Shown: positions 43,275 through 54,785 of the stretch, one piece after another
Layout: each line of letters starts with the position of its first letter
Numbering within the stretch: the first letter of the stretch is position 1
Assembly (NCBI RefSeq): GCF_010093595.1
Contig: NW_022985458.1
Span: 62,001 to 126,000 of the forward strand
Reading direction: 5' to 3'
From: Mytilinidion resinicola
Taxonomy: Eukaryota; Ascomycota; Dothideomycetes; Mytilinidiales; Mytilinidiaceae
Length of the DNA stretch: 64,000 nucleotides
Program-made: the position numbers and the translations under genes
Notes under the pieces: model-generated
What the model was told of the DNA's origin: nothing
Databases searched by the model: none
What the model saw: the letters and a program-made list of their open reading frames with translations, nothing else

Positions 43275-45038
43275 GTGCAAAGAAGGGGAAATCCGCTCTA
43301 CTGTGGGGAGAGCGGTTGGCAAAGCTGGCCTAAAGGGGCAAGGGAAAGGGATGTCCTGAGCTGGTTCGCAGCGCTTACGGGCCAGTTCTTAGACCTCGCG
43401 GAAGAGCAGCAGTTGGCCTCCCGGGTTCGACGCCGACCGCTGGCACAGCCCCACCAGCCCTTGGAAGGCTCCACGGCCGACCGCAAGTTGGATGTCGGCT
43501 TTGTGGACGACCCGAGCGCCGGCTTGGACTCAAAATGCCACTGGAAGCAGATTCTTGTGCCAGGAGAACTTAAGAGCAACCCATCGGCCGATACAGCGTC
43601 TAAAGCATGGCTAGACCTGGGGCGATATGCAAGAGAGGTACTCGCCGCCCAGGACAATCGCCGCTTTGTCCTTGGCTTTACTCTCTGTGGATCGCTCATG
43701 CGGCTGTGGGAGTTTGACCGACTAGGGGCTATTGGCTCCACGCAGTTTAATATTAATAAAGACGGGCTACAATTTATATCCGCGGTGCTCGGGTTCCTCT
43801 GGCTAAATAAGGAGCAGCTTGGATTCGACCCTTCTATTTTTACCACTGATGGGAGTTGGTACATCGAGATTAATTGAAACAACCGGAGAGAGCGTCTCAT
43901 CATCGACGAAAGGATAAAGCGAGCGCCCTGCGTCGCCGGCTGAGGCACAACCTGCTGGAAAGCCCATCGTGAGGGAGACAATTTGCGAATGCCCCTTGTC
44001 ATCAAGAACTCGTGGCAGTTTCTAGAGCGTGAGGAGGAGGGAGAGTTGCTGCGCGAGGCGACTGAGAAGGACGTGGTTAATGTCGCGAGATACTATCACC
44101 ACAAGACGGTTCGTGTGGGCGGCCAGGACGACGATATACGCGGGAACGTGCGACGAGGCCTAGACGTAACAAAAGCGAAAAACTACAAACCGAAAAGCTC
44201 GATACCGCCTCCTCCAAGCAGCGCTGGAGGCCCCATCTCACGAAAAGGCCAAAGCAGCAGCGCCGTCGGACGGAAGCGGTCCTTGAGCTACACGGACGCG
44301 CCGTTGCTGCCTAGCAAGCGAATTTGTTCGAGCTCTCCGATCAAAGGTGGAAGGGCGACAGCGAATCGAGTGCATCGCCGCGTTATTGTCCGAGACTACG
44401 GGAAGGCCATCTACAAGGCGAGCTCTACAGTTAGCCTGTTGGCTGCGCTGGAAGGCTGCATCGACGGATACAAGTCGCTACACAAACGGGCCGGCATGCT
44501 ACAATGCGATATCTCGCCGAACAACCTTATGGTGAATGAGGACGAGGGCAACCCCTCCTGGCGTGCGTTCTTGATCGATCTCGATCTTGCCATCAGGGAG
44601 CAGCGGGTGAAAGCTTCCGGAGCATGGGGGAAGACCGGCACACGAGCGTTCATGGCGATTGGGATACTTTACCACAACGAGCCACATTCATTCATGCACG
44701 ACCTGGAGTCCTTCTTCTGGGTACTTTTTTGGATATGCATTCACTACAGCGGATCGCAGCAGAGAGTGGTCCAACAGTTCGACAAATGGAATTATGTGAA
44801 CACGGAGGAGTTGGCCAAGCTGAAGCTAGGCACAGTATCAGATGACGAGACCTTTCGCAAAACTACCCTGGAGAACTTCACAGAATATTACCAACCATTA
44901 ATCCCTTGCGTTGACAGATTGCGGAGGAAGGTGTTCCCTAATGGTAGGAGGTGGAAAGATCCGAATCCGAAGTTGTACTCTGACATGAAAGAGACACTTC
45001 GGGCAGCATATGATGAGTTGAATGAGGTAGAGGGATAA
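43275..45038 (+). pseudogene. FunK1-type fungal protein kinase, two in-frame TGA
   Basis: A single frame with no shifts reads through recognisable FunK1 (fungal-type protein kinase) sequence: WFAALTGQFLDLAEEQQ, then QILVPGELKSNPSADTASKA, KRAPCVAG, YYHHKTVRVGGQDDD, CDISPNNLMVNEDEG and IDLDLAIREQR. Two TGA codons interrupt it: 43875..43877, where relatives have Arg, and about 43941..43943, again near Arg; both fit CGA to TGA. The catalytic loop is QCDISPNN rather than the usual HRD/HCD form, although the Asp and Asn remain. The 5' start is unresolved. As it stands only a 351-residue C-terminal frame from 43983 is open. Such kinases are multicopy in fungal accessory regions. Confidence 0.8.
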
Positions 45039-45097
45039 GGAGATGTATTATTTAACATGCTCGAGAAATTCACACCATATTTCTAGCCGTTGATCCC

Positions 45098-46424
45098 TTA
45101 TGTTAACAAATTGCGGATGCCACCAGCCCGCCACCTTTCCACCGATTTGTTGAGCGGAGATCGCGGAGCTCCACAAAGTATGGCGATGAAACTAAATCGG
45201 CGGAAAAGAAGCAAGAACTTATGCCTGTCTACTACCTTTTTCAGAAATACAGAAGCAGAAAAATAGAAAGAGAATAGGTTGCCCGCTGCAGTAGGCCGGA
45301 AATAGACGGGTCCATGCCTCCCCACCTCGCAGCCTGTCATTCGCAGCAATTTATGCAGTACCCAAGCTAAGGGGAGGCCAGAAGGAAGGGAAGAGGAGGG
45401 TCGAGGGTCGGCAGGATGCGCATGCGCTTGGCTCGGAGAGCCAGGCGGACTGTTTGTCGGGGTCCATCCATGCATTGTTTTGCGCAATGCTGCCGAAGCC
45501 AGTCGAGGAGATGAACGGATCCGAGCCTCCAGAAAGCGTGCGCCTGTGCATATAGCTTCTCGAAGAGACGGCTGTTGAGTGCGCCCAGATTGGCTAGCGG
45601 TGGAGGATGCTCGTTCACGAGAAGCGCGTCGAGGACGCGCGAGAGGGCTGTAGGTGATGCACGTTCGCGAGGGGCCGCGGAAGATTCGCGCATGTCTGCA
45701 CGCTCATCAGGAATGGTCGTGTAGTTAGGCCCTGGAGGCCTCGTGGTCCATATCCATTACGCCCTGATGGTCAGGCTTGTCGCGGCGCTGGTTCTCTGGG
45801 TACCACATCCCCTTCCTCCCAGGGTGCTTCTGCATGTTGAGAAAGAAGGATTTTTGTCCAAAGAGCCTCTTCTCGGTTTCCTGGATAATGGGCCAGAGTC
45901 GCTTTACTTCTTTGACAATTTCGGAGCGGTACTCGGCCATCCACGGGTTAACATCTCGCGAGCTGCCATTGAGTAGGAGATCCCGGTCGGCGAGGACAGC
46001 AGGCGAATCCCATTTCCGTAGGCCGGTTAGGGCAGCACAGATTGGTCGAGGTGGGTTGAGTTCTGGAGCCGCTCCAAAGCGATACGGGGCTGTTCCATAC
46101 ATGAACCCATGGCTGGAGAGCGTCTTTTCCGTCATAGTAAGGTCACGCGCCGCCTGTGAGATCTCTGGCCATGTAGTTCCCTCGGTAATCTCTAAGTGAA
46201 TATGGTCTTCTTGAATGCCGACAAACCAGGGGAGGAGTGTACGGCGGACGACCAGAAAACTCGCCATTGGCTAGGCCGCCTACCGCCCTCACATCGCGCC
46301 ACGCGATCATCCACCGAGGGTCAAGCGCGCAACGCCAAACCAAGAAGCCTTCGTGAGTCCAGAAATCAGTTTTTGCAACTTGCGAGCAATATGTCAGGTG
46401 TAGGCGCGCGGCCTTCCTCCCCAC
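45098..46424 (-). pseudogene. decayed hypothetical gene
   Basis: Minus-strand frames chain together: 46143..46424 (SQVAKTDFWTHEGFLVWRCA), then after a +1 shift near 46265 the 180-codon frame 45725..46267 (GAAPELNPPRPICAALTGLR, later NMQKHPGRKGMWYPENQ), and a separate frame 45367..45693. They look like one or two genes with a frameshift. No family recognised. Confidence 0.35.
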
Positions 46425-46492
46425 GTACGAGATTGTCCCCTAATCGAACGTCCCGCATTAGAACAGCAAGCAGCTGCAGGCGCGCGCATACG

Positions 46493-46764
46493 CTAGAAAG
46501 AGAAATCAATCAGGTCCTCGTCTTCAAATTGTTCATAGTCATCGCGGTTGAACTGAGGAGGCGGTACAATACGGACTTCAACGCGCCGGCGTCCGGGCGG
46601 CACAGCGGCAGGCGTTCCATCGCCATTGAAGCGCTGGTACTCTCCCCGGTTAAGCAAGGGCGGTACTGCAATGCGCACCCCTGGCTGTCGACGTACTGGG
46701 CGCTCTGGTTCTATGTCTGGCCTATCCGCTGTCGTCTCTAGCAGTGGAGGCTCCATCTCCGGGG
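46493..46764 (-). pseudogene. C-terminal fragment of an unknown protein
   Basis: About 90 codons carrying two similar blocks, VRIAVPPLLNRGEYQRF and VRIVPPPQFNRDDYEQF, and an acidic end (EDEDLIDFSF). Its frame runs directly out of the LTR-like remnant, so the 5' part is missing. Unknown family. Confidence 0.35.
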
Positions 46765-46933
46765 GGCGCTCCCTTGGTGCCAAGGCCTCGGTAGCAAGGG
46801 AGGCGCCAAGGAAAGCCACTCCCTTCCTTTGACAGCAAGGAAGCACCACAACTTCGTAAGGAAGAGAAAGGGAGAGTAAGGGATACCTAGTGAACCGTAT
46901 GAATTGCTGATCCTAGGTTGCTGCGACCCGAGT
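46765..46933 (-). mobile_element. truncated LTR-like element, subfamily A
   Basis: Ends in CCTAGGTTGCTGCGACCCGAGT like its relatives (last 20: TAGGTTGCTGCGACCCGAGT), with the GGAAGCACCACAACTTCG tract inside. The opposite end, with the TATA and TTCACATCAA region, is absent. It interrupts a gag relic at the codon after WLRDWET. Confidence 0.75.
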
Positions 46934-47310
46934 GTTTCCCAGTCTCTTAGCCATTTTTCTACGGTTCGTTCAGTGGGGTAGTGCTTCTGCTCCTGCCATA
47001 GGTTGTAGATTTCGTCCCGGCGTGCTTTGTCTGATGGCGCGATGGATTTCTTGAGTTTGGCAAGTAGATTGCGTGCTGATGAGATGCCGTAGGTATACGT
47101 GGTGTATTTGGCATCCACAGTTTGTAGGATAAAAATGCGTAGGTCCTGCAGTGATTCCTTTTGCTTGTCGAATAGGACCTTGTCGTCCTTGTATTCATCG
47201 TATGCCATCTTCCAGGTCATTTGCGCGGCAAACGTACTATCGTCAGCTGCTGGGGGCGCGGGCTTTGTAGGTTCTGGAAGCATTTCATCGACGTTCGCAT
47301 CTGTTTTCAA
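46934..47310 (-). pseudogene. 5' part of a copia-type gag, cut by an LTR-like element
   Basis: About 125 codons (KTDANVDEMLPEPTKPAPPA onward to WLRDWET) nearly identical to the first half of the plus-strand gag at 52955..53713. It is head to head with the DUF7924 gene, an arrangement duplicated in inverted orientation at 52.3-53.3 kb. An open frame continues upstream of 47310 (AEQRGIWGIIDP). Confidence 0.65.
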
Positions 47311-47456
47311 TGGATCGATGATGCCCCAGATTCCCCTTTGTTCGGCCTTTGCCTGGATAATTTTCCGAGGTTATTCCGACGCTCAACGTCGACCCATCCT
47401 TTCGCTGCACTCCGACCAACATATATACGGCTCTCGCTCTCATGCCAACTCTCAGC

Positions 47457-49250
47457 ATGGCCAAATACCGCACAAAGCCGTTTAATCGAACAGAAGAGCC
47501 GAGCTCTTGTGTCAACGGCAGAGGTGAGTATTCGATTCGCGCGACGAAGATCATGCTGACCGAGAATAGGGGAGTCGCATCGTAGCATTGAGAAGAAGCG
47601 GGCCCCGGGACCTATTCGCAGAAGTGCACGCTTGAGAGAGATACAAGCTCTCGATAGGAGCCACGAGGAGAGCTACTCATTCCCATCTCCAGCCAGCGAC
47701 GTTCCCAGCGGAAAGGCATGTCAGCCTCTGCGCTCGCAGCTATGAAGCTAACGTCGATTCAGTTCCCTCAGCACCGGACGGCCACTCCACAAGCCAACGA
47801 TGGGAAGAGAAAACGACAGCAAGAACCCGAAGACGAACTTGGCTCCACTCCAGCTGGAAAGAAACCGCGAGCACCCCCGACACGCCCCAAGGAAGGAACA
47901 CCTGGCGTGAAAGCAGCGAGATGCATCGAGAAGACCAATCCGATCGACTATTGGACAAAGAAGAAACGCTGGCCCAAGAAGTACTTTAAACAAGACGATC
48001 AGACGAGGAAAGATTTCAACAAAGATTCCGAGAAAGACAGCTGGTTTGAGAAATACTGGCTACCAAACATGAGCCATCCACTTCCAAAAAAGAAATCCTC
48101 ATCTTCTCGTCTCAGACAATCAGAATATGGCTCTGCGGTGCCGCCTTCCACCCCGAGCGATCAGAAGCCGAGGGAGCAGAAGAGTGCACCATACGCGCAA
48201 ACGCGCTATGTAACTCTGCTTGCCATCAAAGGCAGCTTCATGGATAAAGATGAAGAAGGCATCAAGGACAAAAGCAAGAGTCTTTGCCGAACTTTGCTTG
48301 AGAGTGACGACCAGACAGTACCTCAATATTCTCTATTTCACGACCATCTTATTGAAGCGGTCTGCCGGAAGGTACAGTATAGAAACGAAGCCATGGTCAT
48401 TCAAGATATCACTCGATTGATCGTCCCTTCGGCAGAAAACCTCGCCATCTACGGCTCAAAGCACCTCAAAATACTTATCGAGACAGCGAACGAGGGCTGG
48501 AATCGCTCAAGACCCTTTGTCGGACCTCGTCCGCAACCCGACTACTCAGTGGGATTCCGGCGAGAGGCGTTCACAAAAGATCAGCTGAACAAGCTCGAGG
48601 GCTTGGTTGGCGATGTTATAGCCGGAGACATGTCCTTCTACATGGCCACCTACTTCATGTACCTCCCGTTCCTTACATGCGAAGTTAAGTGCGGCGCTGC
48701 GGCGCTCGACATCGCAGACCGGCAGAACGCCCACAGCATGACGCTTGCTGTGAGAGGAGTTGTTGAGATGTTCAGACGCGTCAAGCGCGAGAAGGAGATT
48801 GATCGCGAGATCTTGGCATTTTCCGTGTCGCACGATCACCGGAGCGTGAGAATCTACGGCCACTATGCTGTTATTAATGGGGCCGCAACTACCTTCTACC
48901 GCCACCCGATCCGCGAGTTCAGCTTCACGGCACAGGACGGGAAAGAGAAGTGGACGGCGTACAAATTCACCAAAAACGTCTACGATGTTTGGATGCCAAA
49001 CCACTTCAAACGTCTCTGCTCGGTCATCGATGAGCTACCGCCTGAGCATGACTGGGATGTCCCGCCGCTTTCGGAGGGAACCGGGCTTTCTCAGGTGTTC
49101 GAAAGTCATCATGTGTCTCGATCGAACACTGATTCTGCCTCAGTGCTCCAGGTGAGCCTCCCCGGATCTCAAGATGTTACTCCGAATACGTCTTCCTCTC
49201 AACCCGGGCTATTCAGGAAGCCGCGGAAAAGGCGTGATGCTGGGCAGTAG
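47457..49250 (+). CDS. DUF7924-type fungal protein
   Basis: Exons 47457..47523, 47570..47715 and 47763..49250 join in frame to 566 residues. Intron 1 is GTGAGT..ATAG; intron 2 has a GC donor (AAG/GCATGT), branch GCTAAC and acceptor TTCAG. Motifs include RRSARLREIQ, IDYWTKKKRWPKKYF, PDYSVGFRREAFTKDQL, MATYFMYLPFLTCEVKCG, ADRQNAHSMTLAVRGVVE, SHDHRSVRIYGHY and KFTKNVYDVWMPNHFKR, the signature of DUF7924 proteins. The TCEVKCG segment (E-V-K) with an upstream Asp is compatible with a PD-(D/E)XK nuclease-like core. Biological role unknown. No stops or shifts; the best-preserved accessory gene in this half of the window. ATG at 47442 is an alternative start. Confidence 0.85.
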
Positions 49251-49937
49251 CGTCAGAAAAGCGAGATGTTTCACGGAATGTCTTGCCGACTAGTTTCGGA
49301 CAAGGGGGGTTGGGATGATCAAATGCTGGCTTAGGGTAGGGGGATGATGGGCATATTTACGCTGTGTACTACTTCATGCCAGTGAATTGTTATTGTTGTT
49401 GCTACGCTATGAAGTTCCAACCCAAAGGCAGCTTGAATTTGACCCGACGACCTCGATCGAATCCTATAACTCCTGTGAAAGCCTAGAATTCTCCTCCAGT
49501 CCATCAATCGTTGCTGTGAAGCTGGTTTCGCATTTGAGCTGCGCAGGTGGGTAGGCCGAGGGACCAGAAACGGGCCCTGTTGAGAGCTTCGCACGCAGCC
49601 TTTCGTACGATCCAGAAGTGCGCACGCAGCTTTTCGCACGTGAAATGTTGACCTACGACCATTCTCATACGCAACTCAACTTCGTACGTTCCATAGAGTC
49701 GCAAGAAGCGATGCCTCGCACGCCTCTAGCCTGCGTATGAGGAGGTTCCCACGGAACATTCCCTCGCACGCTAGAAGCATACACACGAAGAGTTTCCCAC
49801 GAGGTGTTCAATCGCACGAGGTGATCGAATATATGCCCTATCAACAGTTGCGCTTCATACTCTGGATTCCTCCGCTGTACATACGACGGTTGTTGTGCCC
49901 CAAGGGCCAAATTGAGGGTGAGAAGTGACCAAACCTA
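49251..49937. other. no gene seen
   Basis: Repetitive use of TTCGCACG/CGCACGC words at 49560..49800, but no gene. Confidence 0.35.
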
Positions 49938-51300
49938 CTACCTAAATTGCGATCCCGAGCCATCGCTAACCGCTATATTATCCTCATCTGCATCTACAAC
50001 CTCAACAGGTGGTGCAGGGCCCTCCAATATAGCCTCCTCTTCAACCTCGCGTAGTTCCTGCTCGGCCAACGCGTCGCCGTCACCGTCAGCAGCCATAGCA
50101 TCTGCTTCCTCGCGTTGTGAGGTCCTCAATCGCTCCGCCGCCTGCTCAGCCAGTGAGGCTGGTGATACTCGCGATGCACCGAGCGACGCGGCGTGCTCCA
50201 CATCATCAAATGCATCTGTAGCCGGAGGGCCGTAGGATGACCGTAGACACTCGTTTGCCTCAATTATATCGATTCCAAGGCGTCGCCTACGCTTATCTAG
50301 CAATATAGATGCGCTGCTGAATAGCCTCTTGCACTCATCGCTCATCGGTGGCACGGCGAGGACGTCTAACGCAAAGCGGGCGAGGTCCGGCCAGGTATAA
50401 TATCGATCGTTCCACCATGCAATGATGTCATTAACATCGAGAGAGGCATCTGGTGTTGCTCCGGCACGCACCTGGCCAGCTGCGAGAGGAGCTGTTTTAA
50501 TATACTCGGCGTAGAAGTCGTTAAGGGGCTCCGTAGGGTTGTCGGCCGACAGCCTGAGGCGCTTATGATCTCGTGCAGATGTGTATAGGAAGGGCGTTCG
50601 AGGTGGAGGAGTTGGTGTAGGCTCGGAGGAAGGGTCGCGTTCAACGTGAAGATGCGATGTTTTACTGCGATAGCTATCCTGCCAGTACGTGTTAACGACT
50701 CTCTTAGCAATATCAATATAGCTACTCTTGACGTCGTGTCCTCTCCAGGCCTGTTCGAACCATGCAAGCTTGAGCGTTGGATTGAGTATGATAGCGGCGT
50801 AGTAGGCATGCGATTTGGTGTCGGCTTTGAGATAGTATTTGTGCGCCTTGGACCATGCCGTCAGAGCGCAGTTTGAGAGATATTTCCATGCATCGCTATT
50901 AAGGCGGCGTCGTGTAGATTGTGATAATTCGAGGAACCTAAGCTTAGAGGAATCAAGAGTATCAAGCAGCCAGTCAAGGGCTTGGAAATGGTCAGCAAGC
51001 GTTGTTTGACGGCCCTCAACCATAAGCGTAGCCTCATAGAAGGGCTCAAGATGATCGTGGAGGTGCTCAAGCTGTTTCCAATGTCTGGGGGCAAGTATAT
51101 CATCATCAGCAAGCTTTTTCGCATTCTCAGACGGAATATAGGTATCACAGAACTCCTGGATGCGCTCCTTGCAGTTAAGGAAGCGGCCGATTGATGTAAA
51201 TAGCGAGTTCCAGCGCGTTTGGTTGTTTTGGATAAGCTAGAGCGTCCAATTAGCCCTGGGGATCTCGCGATAGGGCCGTGGTGTTGAGGTTCGCGATGCC
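49938..51300 (-). pseudogene. hAT-family transposase, C-terminal half
   Basis: A 361-codon frame from the internal Met at 51023, open further upstream to TAG at 51237..51239. It includes QNNQTRWNSLFTSIGRFLN, HWKQLEHLHDHLEPFYEAT, YYAAIILNPTLKLAWFE and the hAT dimerisation region DIIAWWNDRYYTWPDLARFA, then PMSDECKRLFSSASILLDKR. This is the C-terminal portion of fungal hAT (Restless/Tfo1-like) transposases. The TAG replaces a residue just before LIQNNQTRW where Gln is plausible. Sequence upstream of about 51300 is lost near the TIR element at 51395. The acidic C-terminal tail is intact. Confidence 0.85.
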
Positions 51301-51394
51301 CGGCACAACCTCGGGCCACGGATTATCTGTTCTTCCAACGCCGCAGCGAGGTAGGGCCGGCCAGTGCAGAGCTTAAAAGTGGGCAATTTTCACC

Positions 51395-52253
51395 GGGGAG
51401 GGATATTGGCACACCCCCCTTTTTCACTCCACGCGCACCCCCCCTCTCGTTTGATCTTCTGATTGGCTGGAGCGGCTCGGAGCTTCGTCCGGAGCTCTAT
51501 TCTCACGTGCATTTGCACGTGTAGCCTTTCTTATTCACTTAGCCGTAAGTGAGCTCATACGTGAAGCTATACAAATCGGCATAGCTATACAGCCACTCTA
51601 TTTTACAGTGCATTCTTTCCGATTCGTGTGGCCTTACATATGAGCTCACGTACGGCTGTATATACGGCTGCACGAATTGAAAAGAATGCAACGTAGAACG
51701 GAGAGGCTGTATAGCTATGCCGATTCGTATGGCCTTATGTATAGCCTTACGTACGAGCTCACGTACAAGCTTATTTACGAGCTCACGTACAAGCTTACAT
51801 GTGAGCTCATGTACGAGCTCACGTACGAGCTCACGTACAAGCTCACGTACGAGCTCACGTACAAGCTCACGTACGAGCTCACGTACAAGCTCACGTACGA
51901 GCTCACGTACNNNNNNNNNNNNNNNNNNNNNNNNNNNNNNNNNNNNNNNNNNNNNNNNNNNNNNNNNNNNNNNNNNNNNNNNNNNNNNNNNNNNNNNNNN
52001 NNNNNNNNNNNNNNNNNNNNNNNNNNNNNNNNNNNNNNNNNNNNNNNNNNNNNNNNNNNNNNNNNNNNNNNNNNNNNNNNNNNNNNNNNNNNNNNNNNNN
52101 NNNNNNNNNNNNNNNNNNNNNNNNNNNNNNNNNNNNNNNNNNNNNNNNNNNNNNNNNNNNNNNNNNNNNNNNNNNNNNNNNNNNNNNNNNNNNNNGGGGG
52201 GGGGGGGGGGGGGGTGCGTGGAGTGAAAAGGGGGTGTGCCAATATCCCTCCCC
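51395..52253. mobile_element. TIR element of the 9.0-kb type, containing an assembly gap
   Basis: Left tip GGGGAGGGATATTGGCACAC and right tip GTGTGCCAATATCCCTCCCC are inverted repeats identical in pattern to the 8984..9658 element. Inside are the same GAGCTCACGTAC units. 285 N (51911..52195), followed by about 19 G, replace the centre. The 8-bp flanks (TTTTCACC left, ATTATCTT right) do not match, so the two ends may not belong to one insertion. Confidence 0.75.
51911..52195. other. assembly gap (285 N)
   Basis: A run of N inside an array of 12-bp palindromic units, where short reads would collapse. True length unknown. Confidence 0.99.
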
Positions 52254-52259
52254 ATTATC

Positions 52260-52790
52260 TTATTTAAAGTACTCCTTAGGCTAGCGTTTCTTCTCTATCT
52301 AATATTTAATCGGATTGGTCTTCTTAATATATCTTGCTGCTTTCACGCCAGGTGTTCCTTCTTTGGGGCGTGTCGGGGGTGCTCGCGGTTTTGTTCCAGC
52401 TGGGGTGGAGCAGAGTTCGTCTTCGGGTTCTTGCTGTTGTTTTCTCTTCCAATTATTGGGTTATAGAGTGGCCGTCCGGTGCTAAGGGAACTAAATTAAT
52501 GTTAGCTTTATAGCTGCGAGAGCAGAGGCTAACATGCCTTTCCGCTGGGAACGTCGCTGGCTGGAGATGGGAATGGGTAGCTCTCCTCGTGGCTCCTATC
52601 GAGAGCTTGTATCTCTCTCAAGCGTGCACTTCTGCGAATAGGTCCCGGGGCCCGCTTCTTCTTAATGCTACAATGCGACTCCCCTATTCTTGGTTAGCAT
52701 AATCTTCGTCGCGCAAATCAAATACTTACCTCTGCCGTTGATACAGGAGCGCGGCTCTTCTGTTTGATTAAATGTGCGGTATTTGGCCAT
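52260..52790 (-). pseudogene. inverted, mutated 5' copy of the DUF7924 gene
   Basis: Aligns with 47457..48010 in the opposite orientation, including both introns. Differences are dominated by C-to-T and G-to-A transitions, densest at the 52260..52330 end, where CCAAGAAG-type codons became TAAGGAG and several stops appear. The copy ends after the first 90 or so codons. Confidence 0.75.
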
Positions 52791-52954
52791 GCTGAGAGTT
52801 GGTATAAGAGCGAGAGCCGTATATATGTTGCCACCGTGTCTGATAGTGGTCGGAGTGCAGCAAAAGGATAGGTCGACGTTGAGCGTTGGAATAACTTCGG
52901 AAAATTATCCAGGCAAAGGCCGAATAAAGGGGAATCTGGGGCATTATTGATCTA

Positions 52955-53713
52955 TTGAAAACAGATGCGAATGTTAATGAAATGCTTCCAGAACTTACAA
53001 AGCCTGCGCCCCCAGCAGCTGACGATAGTACGTTTGCCGCGCAAATGACCTGGAAGATGGCATACGATGAATACAAGGACGACAAGGTCCTATTCGACAA
53101 GCAAAAGGAATCACTGCAGGACCTACGCATTTTTATCCTACAAACTGTGGATGCCAAATACACCACGTATACCTACGGCATCTCATCAGCACGCAATCTA
53201 CTTGCCAAACTCAAGAAATCCATCGCGCCATCAGACAAAGCACGCCGGAACGAAATCTACAACCTATGGCAGAAGCAGAAGCACTACCCCACTGAACGAA
53301 CCGTAGAAAAATGGCTAAGGGACTGGGAAACATTGTACAGTGATGCATCAAGGCTACGGCTGCCCGAGGCCGCCGACGACCGTGCCCAAATCGATTTCCT
53401 ACTGTCCCTGATGGAAAAACATCCAGAATTCGCAGGCTACTGGCGCCAGAGAATCGCACACCGAACGGACACAAAAGAATCAGCACCTAGCCTAGCGGAC
53501 CTAGTCAGCAAGTTCCGAATGCAGCGGCACGAGCAACTAGCAGCGCAGGGCAAGGATTCCCACTGGGCCTACGCCACTACGTTGCAGGGCTGGGATATCG
53601 AGCCAAAACAGGAATCCACTGAGGCTACAGACCCTCAGGGATCCTGCCTGTGCGGCAAAAATCATCCTGGAAGGAACACTACGGTCGCGCATAAAAATGC
53701 TTCTGGCGCGTAG
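52955..53713 (+). pseudogene. copia-type gag polyprotein
   Basis: 252 codons from an internal TTG; no ATG start. Helical core with YDEYKDDKVLFDKQKESLQD and TVEKWLRDWE, later LVSKFRMQRHEQL, ending in a zinc-knuckle-like CLCGKNHPG. This is the gag region of fungal Ty1/copia elements, which packages element RNA. Upstream in the same frame a TAA (52925..52927) replaces the CAA present in the copy at 47.3 kb. No protease, integrase or reverse transcriptase follows. Confidence 0.65.
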
Positions 53714-54785
53714 TCCTAGACTTGAACCCGATCTACACCGAGGGCTGCATAAATGAATACAATCATGGAGACCGAAAATGGCGGGGCGCTGAACAAGACT
53801 CCAGCGGCGCAACCGGCCACCGAAGCCTGTTGTCTCGCGGCATTTGGAAAGGGACGCTGCAGATGGCGCTGATCCAGATGCGACTCTACTCGACCCGTGC
53901 TTATCCCGTCGGCTGGCTGACGTCTGCGACCGACCTAGTTGTAGAAGGCCACCAAGAGCTTCGTCGAGGCAGCTCCGCGCTCGCCGTGTCTTGACACCAG
54001 AAAGCTGTCCCTCGACATCAGGATCTCCTCGACGAAGTGTACGTTACAGGTCCTCGGAGTGGTCTCATGAGACAAACGCTGTCCAAGAGGCAGAGCATTC
54101 CTGAAGGTACAGGCAATCGATGCTTTGAGCGACTCACTCTGCCGACTTTCACGTCCTTCCAGTGTTGGAGTTCGGGGGTATCAAAGGCTTTGACTTGGGT
54201 GGGGTCCCTTCTCCCTCTAGTACAGGTAGACCTTGGGTCGATGGAACGCGCAGTGAGGATGTGCGTGCTTGTCGTCATCCGGTTGTCCATCCTCTTTTTC
54301 CCTGACTGGACCCAATGTAGCGGTTGTTACCGGCCCTCAGTTTGAGGCAGACTTCCCGAAACTTGTCTACTTGTTCCACCGAATCCCTGTGAGCTGATAA
54401 GACCTAGAGGGTGGGCCATTTCCTATTAGTATATATTCGGCCCGTACGGCCACTACAATACAAGCAGAGTTCACATCAATTTCAACCTGAGTTCTTGAGG
54501 GCTTCTTTTCACTCTCCTTTGTACTGCTGTATCTATTTCCCAGCTGGGAGGGTGTTTATCGGCGCAGATATACGGGCAATTACAGTAGACAACATTTCTC
54601 CGTCGCTTGCTTCGATCCGTTACAGAAGCAGATGTCCTGTATTCAACGAGTGCGTGCTTGGATGGCAGACGTATCGCGATAGAATGGGGAAACCGAGGAT
54701 GGTGCAGAGGCAGCGGCGAAACAAGCGCAGGATTCGTATGTAGAAGGGACGGTGTGCTATATGAGTGAACTAAATACGCAGAATG
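53714..54785. other. no gene seen apart from an LTR-like remnant
   Basis: Downstream of gag there is no recognisable pol sequence. Plus frames 53722..53994 and 54037..54345 are unrecognised. Confidence 0.35.
54391..54492 (+). mobile_element. truncated LTR-like element, subfamily B
   Basis: The right-hand 100 bp of subfamily B (GGTGGGCCATTTCCTATTAG, TATATATTCGGCCCGTACGG, TTCACATCAATTTCAACC, GAGT tip) without its left part. Confidence 0.8.

Noticed and set aside
51539..52267. Open frames running through the N stretch
   Set aside because: Artefact of translating N and of the 12-bp array; not a gene.
53722..54345. Retrotransposon pol downstream of gag
   Set aside because: None of the integrase or reverse-transcriptase motifs could be found in any frame.
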